A stretch of 12,954 bases of DNA. Origin: Acidobacteriaceae bacterium. GTDB taxonomy: Bacteria; Acidobacteriota; Terriglobia; Terriglobales; Acidobacteriaceae. The stretch spans positions 1-12,954 of the forward strand of contig JASHTU010000477.1 in the NCBI GenBank assembly GCA_030040395.1, written 5' to 3'. Numbering within the stretch: position 1 is the stretch's first letter; each line of letters opens with the position of its first letter. The notes beneath the pieces were generated by a model, which was not told where the DNA came from, did no database searches, and saw only the letters and a list, made by a program, of their open reading frames with translations. The translations under genes and the position numbers were made by a program. Below, one piece after another: positions 1-4,338 of the stretch.

Positions 1-450
1 TATTCGCGCGCCATGTTCGCCGGCCTCGACCATGTGGCTCGACCGAGCAACTTTGATCTCCCATGGATTATCAATGTCGCGATGCTCAAGCAGTTTGGGC
101 ATGGCTATCAGGTTTCGTCCAGGTACGGATACTCCACCGGACGCCCCTATACTCCTTACGATCTCCCCGATTCGTACGCTCAGAATCGGCCCATCTACGA
201 CGTCACTGAGATGAACAAACTGCGAGTTCCATACTATGGACGTTTTGATGCGCAAATGAACAAGGATGCCATGGTGGGCCATCTTCATCTGGAGGTTTAT
301 GCCGGGGTCAACAACGTGCTTAACCGGGCAAACTTCCTCGCTTACGTATGGCTGCCCCGCTACAGGACCAGTGTGCCAACGGAAAAAGTGGATGAACTCT
401 ACCAGATGCCGATCTTTCCGAACGCGGGGCTTCGCTACATCTTCCGTTGA
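1..450 (+). CDS. TonB-dependent receptor, C-terminal fragment (gene starts before the window)
   Basis: This is the last 149 codons of an outer-membrane receptor that imports a ligand using TonB energy. The reading frame is open from base 1, so the gene enters from the left and the ATG at 13 is internal. The residues alternate in the manner of beta strands, and the region PYYGRFDAQMNKD followed by EVYAGVNNVLNRANF matches the penultimate strands of TonB-dependent receptors. The protein ends GLRYIFR, the usual aromatic-rich last strand with one extra arginine after the expected terminal phenylalanine. The plug and any regulatory domain lie outside the window. The substrate cannot be told from this part. 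An imperfect hairpin begins two bases after the stop. The next gene, a phosphoesterase on the same strand, is 468 bp away and probably has its own promoter. Confidence 0.85.
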   Translation, partial: YSRAMFAGLDHVARPSNFDLPWIINVAMLKQFGHGYQVSSRYGYSTGRPYTPYDLPDSYAQNRPIYDVTEMNKLRVPYYGRFDAQMNKDAMVGHLHLEVYAGVNNVLNRANFLAYVWLPRYRTSVPTEKVDELYQMPIFPNAGLRYIFR

Positions 451-451
451 C

Positions 452-482
452 CTCACTCCTGGCCAGCGGCGCGAGGAGAGAG
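452..482 (+). terminator. Imperfect hairpin just after the receptor stop
   Basis: CTCACTCCT (452-460) pairs with AGGAGAGAG (474-482) as a 9-bp stem with one A-A mismatch around a 13-nt loop. It begins two bases after the TGA at 448-450. No T-run follows, so this is not a classic intrinsic terminator; it may stabilise the 3' end or help factor-dependent termination. Confidence 0.3.
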
Positions 483-597
483 TCGCCGGCAAGTCTTCAA
501 GAACGACCTGGTAGACAGTCGGCCCCACCTCCGGCCAGGAGGATGCTGACTCCTCGCTTAAACCCAGCGGCAGGATGGGATTGTAGTGGGCGGCGGC

Positions 598-607
598 AAA
601 ACGTTTT
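598..607. promoter_or_regulatory. Palindrome AAAACGTTTT, possible LacI-type operator
   Basis: A perfect 10-bp palindrome with a central CG and A/T flanks resembles the core of LacI/GalR-family operators, which carry a central CG dyad. It lies about 310 bp before the phosphoesterase start and 150 bp after the receptor stop, which is far for a simple promoter operator. No regulator gene is in the window. The call rests on the motif alone. Confidence 0.2.
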
Positions 608-858
608 AATCCCGGGCAGGATTGGGATAAAGCAGCTGGCATAATTGAGTGCAGCCAGCATTTGCGCCATTCCAGGTATGGACCGTGCTACATTTAAGCA
701 CTGCACGATACATTTGCGTGCCGGGTCTCTTAAGGCGTTTTCGATTCAAATCCTGACCTCGCGGCATGGCGCCAGGGGTGGTTTCGTTAAGGAAAACGAC
801 CCTTGGCTTCTGGGTTTCTGAAAAGAGCAGAATCGGAAACGCTGCAAAGCTTGTTCGC

Positions 859-900
859 ACTACACGAAGGGATGGCGTGTAGTATGAAGAGACCCCTTCG
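859..900 (+). promoter_or_regulatory. Structured 5' leader of the phosphoesterase gene (hairpin or H-type pseudoknot)
   Basis: ACTACACG (859-866) and CGTGTAGT (876-883) form a perfect 8-bp stem with a 9-nt loop. Bases CGAAGGG (865-871), which overlap the stem end and fill half the loop, are perfectly complementary to CCCTTCG (894-900). The two pairings can coexist as a pseudoknot (867-871 with 894-898) or compete as alternative hairpins. The ribosome site (about 905-915) starts a few bases later, so either form could affect initiation. The complementarity is seen directly; the function is inferred. Confidence 0.4.
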
Positions 901-918
901 AATAGAGGTGCGGAGTTT

Positions 919-2109
919 ATGCCCCCAGGTCTCGACGCTCTGAAGCATATCGTCGTATTGATGATGGAGAACCGGTCCTTTGACCACATGTTGGGTTCAT
1001 TGAAGGCAACGAATCCGTCGATCGATGGTGTGGATGGAACGTTTTCGAACCCCGATACGATGGGGAACCCGGTTTACGAGCAGCCCCTCGCCGAATTTCA
1101 GAGCCAGCTCGACCCTGACCCCGATCATCATTTCCCGGCAGTGGATCTGCAGATATTTGGCGGCGACCAGAGCGCGACGCGGGCAGCTAACATGCAGGGT
1201 TTTGTGAAGAGTTACTACCAGCAGCAGGAGGACCTGGCCCACTCGCAAAAGATCATGTACTACTTCACCGAGGACAAGCTGCCGGTGCTCACTTCGCTGG
1301 CGACGAACTTTGCGGTTTTCAACCGCTGGTTCGCCTCGATCCCCGGGCCGACCATCTGCAACCGTGCGTTTGCGCACTATGGCACGTCGTTTGGACAAGT
1401 GGGGATGAATGTCTTTTATCCGCAAGGCAAAAGCATTTACGAGCGGCTTCAGGACGCCGGACACACGGCGAAACTCTACTATTTCGACCAGGCCAGCTCG
1501 ACCATGGAGGTGGTGAATCTACTCCAGCACCAGCCGGAGCTTTTCGGGACCTACGACCAGTTTCTGGCCGACTGCAAATCCGGCAAACTGTCGGATTACA
1601 GCTTCATTGAGCCGAATTACACCGACCACGACAACGACGACGGCGCCCAGATTGCGTGCGACCAGCACCCGGACCACAACGTTCAGGCGGGCGAGCTCTT
1701 CATCGCCGCGGTTTACAACGCCATTCGAGGCAACGCCGCTTTGTGGGCCAGCACGGCGCTGCTGGTAGTTTATGACGAGCACGGCGGCATCTTCGATCAT
1801 GTTCCACCGCCCTCTTGTTCGGGGGACGGCCACTCCGCCGGGCCGGCCGACACGGGACTCAACTACACCTTCAACTTTGATCGCCTGGGGGTGCGTGTGC
1901 CGGCGGTCCTGATTTCACCGTGGATTCCCAAAGGATTGATTGTCCCGACTGGCAGGGTCTTCGAACACGCGTCGATTCCCAATACCGTCACGCGGCATTT
2001 CACCGGGAGTAACAACATAGGGACCGTGCGGGAGCAGAATTCGGAGACCTTTCTCGATCTGCTTTCCCTCGATACAATGCGAACCGACGCGGTGGTTTTC
2101 AGCACCTAG
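919..2109 (+). CDS. Phospholipase C / acid-phosphatase-type phosphoesterase (PF04185 family)
   Basis: A 396-aa hydrolase of the phosphoesterase family that includes bacterial phospholipase C and AcpA-type acid phosphatases; such enzymes cleave phosphate esters or phosphodiesters such as phosphatidylcholine head groups. The family signatures are all present: MMENRSFDHMLG at residues 15-26, PGPTICNRAFAHYGTSFG in the first half, the metal-site motif VVYDEHGGIFDHV around residues 284-295 (D286, E287, H288, D293, H294), and the late segment RVPAVLISPWIPKG. The start follows a GAGGTGCGGAG ribosome site at 905-915. Oddly, the catalytic ENRSFDH motif lies only 17 residues from the start and there is no Sec or Tat signal, whereas many relatives are exported. 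It may act in the cytoplasm or leave by another route. The upstream leader is structured, and the next gene follows after 68 bp. Exact substrate unknown. Confidence 0.9.
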   Translation: MPPGLDALKHIVVLMMENRSFDHMLGSLKATNPSIDGVDGTFSNPDTMGNPVYEQPLAEFQSQLDPDPDHHFPAVDLQIFGGDQSATRAANMQGFVKSYYQQQEDLAHSQKIMYYFTEDKLPVLTSLATNFAVFNRWFASIPGPTICNRAFAHYGTSFGQVGMNVFYPQGKSIYERLQDAGHTAKLYYFDQASSTMEVVNLLQHQPELFGTYDQFLADCKSGKLSDYSFIEPNYTDHDNDDGAQIACDQHPDHNVQAGELFIAAVYNAIRGNAALWASTALLVVYDEHGGIFDHVPPPSCSGDGHSAGPADTGLNYTFNFDRLGVRVPAVLISPWIPKGLIVPTGRVFEHASIPNTVTRHFTGSNNIGTVREQNSETFLDLLSLDTMRTDAVVFST

Positions 2110-2145
2110 CGGAGTTGGCAATACCAGGGGACACCGGGAGCAAAT

Positions 2146-2164
2146 TCGGCCGATAGGCGGCCGA
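2146..2164 (+). promoter_or_regulatory. 7-bp GC hairpin touching the ribosome site of the next gene
   Basis: TCGGCCG (2146-2152) pairs perfectly with CGGCCGA (2158-2164) around the loop ATAGG. It sits between the phosphoesterase and the small basic gene and ends one base before the GGAGG ribosome site (2166-2170). It could mark an mRNA end, protect the upstream message or dampen translation of the downstream gene. There is no T-run. Confidence 0.35.
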
Positions 2165-2177
2165 CGGAGGCCCAGAC

Positions 2178-2501
2178 ATGGCGACAAAAAAGACGGCGGT
2201 TCGCAAGCGAGTTCTCTGGGAGGGACTTCCGCCACTACCCCCGGGCGATTACACTTCCATTCGGGTTCCACTGCCTCCAGCCTCCGCCTTCAGGAGAGAC
2301 CGGCCCATCTCCGATCTGATCAAGGCGCACCTCGAGCACATTCACCATGCGGAGAGCGCCCGCCTTCCGAAGGAGAAGCGCGATGGTCGGCGGCCGGAGG
2401 ACATTCACACGGAGGGTGAGGCAGCAGCCTACATTGCCGCGGTCACCAGAACGCTGCATCCGAAAGGCAGGAAGCGGGCGAGACGGAAACCGGGCAGTTA
2501 G
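2178..2501 (+). CDS. Small basic protein of unknown function
   Basis: A 107-aa protein with a good ribosome site (GGAGG at 2166-2170, 7 bases before ATG). The N-terminus (MATKKTAVRKR) and C-terminus (GRKRARRKPGS) are strongly basic. The middle has a proline-rich stretch (residues about 17-34), then a helical segment ISDLIKAHLEHIHHAE, and a conserved-looking motif IHTEGEAAAYIAAVTRTLHP near residues 75-94. I have an impression of similar short acidobacterial proteins with a TEGEAAxYIxxVT segment but cannot name a family. No signal peptide or membrane segment is visible, so it is probably cytoplasmic; the basic tails could bind nucleic acid, which is a guess. It lies 68 bp after the phosphoesterase on the same strand, with a GC hairpin between them. 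Confidence 0.7.
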   Translation: MATKKTAVRKRVLWEGLPPLPPGDYTSIRVPLPPASAFRRDRPISDLIKAHLEHIHHAESARLPKEKRDGRRPEDIHTEGEAAAYIAAVTRTLHPKGRKRARRKPGS

Positions 2502-2546
2502 GGCGGTCCCAGAGCGGATGCGCCCCTTTCGAGATGGCGCAACGAA

Positions 2547-2609
2547 GCTTTTTCGCAGCCTCGAAAACCTCTGGGTAGATCGAGGTTTTTCGGCGTGGTC
2601 GAAAACCAC
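2547..2609. repeat. Two tandem imperfect units of alternating complementary arms
   Basis: Four arms follow one another: GCTTTTTCG (2547-2555), CGAAAACC (2562-2569), GGTTTTTCG (2584-2592) and CGAAAACC (2600-2607). Arm 2 can pair with arm 3 (extended to CGAAAACCTC with GAGGTTTTTCG, one bulged T), and arm 3 can instead pair with arm 4. A separate small stem GTGGT/ACCAC uses 2595-2599 and 2605-2609. The period of the tandem unit is about 37-38 bp. The layout allows mutually exclusive hairpins. Confidence 0.45.
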
Positions 2610-2678
2610 ACCCGAAGTTGGCTCTGAATCCATGGATAAGGCCACGGCGAAAGCCGGTCGAATTGCGGGGCCAGCTTC

Positions 2679-2723
2679 AGGGACTTAAAGACCCCTGCTC
2701 CTTGCGTTCCGGTCTTTATCCCT
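2679..2723. repeat. Long bulged hairpin, possible REP-like or RNA element
   Basis: TAAAGACC (2686-2693) pairs perfectly with GGTCTTTA (2711-2718). After a two-base CT bulge (2684-2685) the stem continues as AGGGA (2679-2683) with TCCCT (2719-2723), 13 bp in all around a 17-nt pyrimidine-rich loop. A further GCC (2670-2672) could pair with GGC (2727-2729) across an internal loop. The hairpin is far from both flanking genes, lacks a T-run, and has the look of a dispersed intergenic repeat, though only one copy is in this window. Confidence 0.45.
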
Positions 2724-2867
2724 TTAGGCGGGCCGCAGGCCGGTGGGGATACGACTGAGGTCGCGGCCGGTTACGGAACGGGTTTTCGAATCACGATGTA
2801 AGGAGAACGCCGCTTGGCTCGGGCAGCTCGGGGATAGAGCAAATCTGGAACTGGCGTAGGGAGAGAA

Positions 2868-4262
2868 ATGCGAAGACTGCCGATCATCCTTGCCGTGCTG
2901 ATGGCGGCCGTGGGCGCGGCTTGCGCCCAGGAGAGCCACACGCGGGCCGACTTCCGCGGCGAAGCTACGCGCTTCAAGCAAAGCTGCGAAAACTTCACGA
3001 TCAAAAATCTTCCCGGATGCGCCGACCTGCTGTTCACCGACCATCCTCTGCACATCGCTGTAGGAAGCATCGCCCCGCAGAATGGATTCGGCGCGGGCGG
3101 CGCCTATGTAGGCAATTGGACGCCGAACGAGCTGTGGCGCACAAGCTGGGACGCCGACGCGATCGCTTCAGACAACGGCTCCTGGCGGGCAGGATTCTAC
3201 TATAAGGCGATTCACACGCCCATCGAGAAGATCAAAGTCATCGCCACCACATCAGGTCCGCCGCCCAAGGCGAATCTCAGCGTCCACCCCTACACCCTCT
3301 TCAATGTCTATGCTCAATCCATCGCGCTCGACAAGTTGTTCTATTACGGGCTGGGCCCGTCTTCGCTCGAGGCCAACCAATCGGTTTTCAGCATGAGCGA
3401 AACCATTGCCGGCGCCGACGCCATTGTCCCTGTGCTGCACCAACTGAACCTTTCGCTTTTGGGGGAGATGAACGGGCGTTTTGTCAACGTGAGTGAAAAC
3501 CAGCACGAATCCAGTCCTACGATCGGGCAGATTTTCACGGAGGCCACGGCTCCCGGACTGACTTCGCAGCCAGGGTTTCTGCAATTTGGCGAAGGCGCGC
3601 GGCTGGAACCGGCGCTTTTCAACGATCATCTGCAATTGGACTACCTGGCCGAGTTCCAGCAATTCGTGGCTCCGTCCGACTCCCATTATTCATTCCGGCG
3701 CTTTACCGCCGACCTGGACCACACCATTCCGCTCTACCGCAATGCCGGGTCGTACGGGCCCAAGCCCACCAACGGCCCCGACGAATGCGCGGCTTCCCTC
3801 GGCGCAACCAAGTGCTCCGCCGTGCAGCGTAACCGCGAAGGCTCGGTGGAGGTGCGCCTGCTGATCACCGAGTCGATTGCGTCGGCGGGCAGCGTGACGC
3901 CTTTCTACTTTCAGCCCACGCTCGGCGGTTCCGACGTCAATGGCAGTCCGTGGCTGCCCAGCTACGACGACTACCGCTTCCGCGCGCCGGATGCATTGCT
4001 GCTGCGCGAAGGCTTTGAGCATTCGATTTGGGGGCCAATCGGCTTTGCCTTCTCCGCGGACGAAGGCAAGGTTGCGCTTTCGCGCGGGGACATTGCCTTC
4101 AATCATCTTGCCCACAGCTTCTCCGCGGGAGTGACGTTGCGAGCGGGCGGTCTGCCCGTGCTTACGCTGGCGTATGCCTGGGGCAGTAATGGCTCCACGC
4201 ATACCCTGGCGACGGTGAACACATCCCTCCTCGGTGGATCGGCGCGGCCATCGCTCTTTTGA
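2868..4262 (+). CDS. Secreted, probable outer-membrane beta-barrel protein
   Basis: A 464-aa protein with a clear Sec signal peptide (MRRLPIILAVLMAAVGAACA, cleavage likely before Q21). The rest is rich in alternating hydrophobic and polar segments and ends LLGGSARPSLF with a terminal phenylalanine, the hallmark of outer-membrane barrels. A segment YYGLGPSSLEANQSVFSM near residues 163-180 resembles the FYGLG motif seen in Omp85/surface-antigen-type barrels, but the N-terminus has no obvious POTRA domain. Four cysteines in two local pairs (C40/C51 and C307/C316) suggest disulfides in exposed parts. The start follows AGGGAGAG at 2857-2864. It is the last plus-strand gene before the convergent TonB receptor and may be monocistronic after the structured 366-bp gap. 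A precise family name is not justified; function unknown. Confidence 0.75.
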   Translation: MRRLPIILAVLMAAVGAACAQESHTRADFRGEATRFKQSCENFTIKNLPGCADLLFTDHPLHIAVGSIAPQNGFGAGGAYVGNWTPNELWRTSWDADAIASDNGSWRAGFYYKAIHTPIEKIKVIATTSGPPPKANLSVHPYTLFNVYAQSIALDKLFYYGLGPSSLEANQSVFSMSETIAGADAIVPVLHQLNLSLLGEMNGRFVNVSENQHESSPTIGQIFTEATAPGLTSQPGFLQFGEGARLEPALFNDHLQLDYLAEFQQFVAPSDSHYSFRRFTADLDHTIPLYRNAGSYGPKPTNGPDECAASLGATKCSAVQRNREGSVEVRLLITESIASAGSVTPFYFQPTLGGSDVNGSPWLPSYDDYRFRAPDALLLREGFEHSIWGPIGFAFSADEGKVALSRGDIAFNHLAHSFSAGVTLRAGGLPVLTLAYAWGSNGSTHTLATVNTSLLGGSARPSLF

Positions 4263-4266
4263 TTCG

Positions 4267-4333
4267 AGGGCGCCCTATCGCTGTGCCGCTGGCTAGGGAC
4301 CTTCGGGTGAACCGGAGCGAGGCCGCGCGGCCT
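4267..4333. terminator. Three GC-rich hairpins between convergent genes, possible bidirectional terminator
   Basis: The 76-bp gap between convergent genes holds the perfect palindrome AGGGCGCCCT (4267-4276), an imperfect stem in CTTCGGGTGAACCGGAG (about 4301-4317), and the perfect palindrome AGGCCGCGCGGCCT (4320-4333), which ends five bases from the receptor stop. None has a T-run, so they fit a bidirectional or Rho-assisted end better than an intrinsic terminator. Confidence 0.3.
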
Positions 4334-4338
4334 GAGGC

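Larger units (their letters stand above)
451..918. other. Gene-free region between receptor and phosphoesterase
   Basis: I see no convincing gene in these 468 bp; the open frames have no sensible start, ribosome site or family resemblance. It holds the post-receptor hairpin (452-482), a small CCTCC/GGAGG stem at 528-542, a perfect palindrome AAAACGTTTT at 598-607, and a structured leader at 859-900 directly upstream of the next gene. The promoter for the phosphoesterase is presumably in the right half, but I cannot fix -35 and -10 boxes. Confidence 0.5.
2502..2867. other. 366-bp gene-free region with two sets of inverted repeats
   Basis: No gene is supported here. The stretch holds a double alternating inverted repeat (2547-2609), a long bulged hairpin (2679-2723), another GGTTTTCG copy at 2781-2788, and the ribosome site AGGGAGAG (2857-2864) of the next gene. 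It may contain a short structured RNA, a REP-like dispersed element, or the terminator of the upstream unit plus the promoter of the next. Confidence 0.5.

Noticed and set aside
528..542. CCTCC/GGAGG stem with 5-nt loop
   Set aside because: Too short and not next to a stop codon or T-run to call a terminator.
735..760. TTCGATTCAAATCC resembling a tRNA T-loop
   Set aside because: No acceptor, anticodon or D-arm pairing could be found around it.
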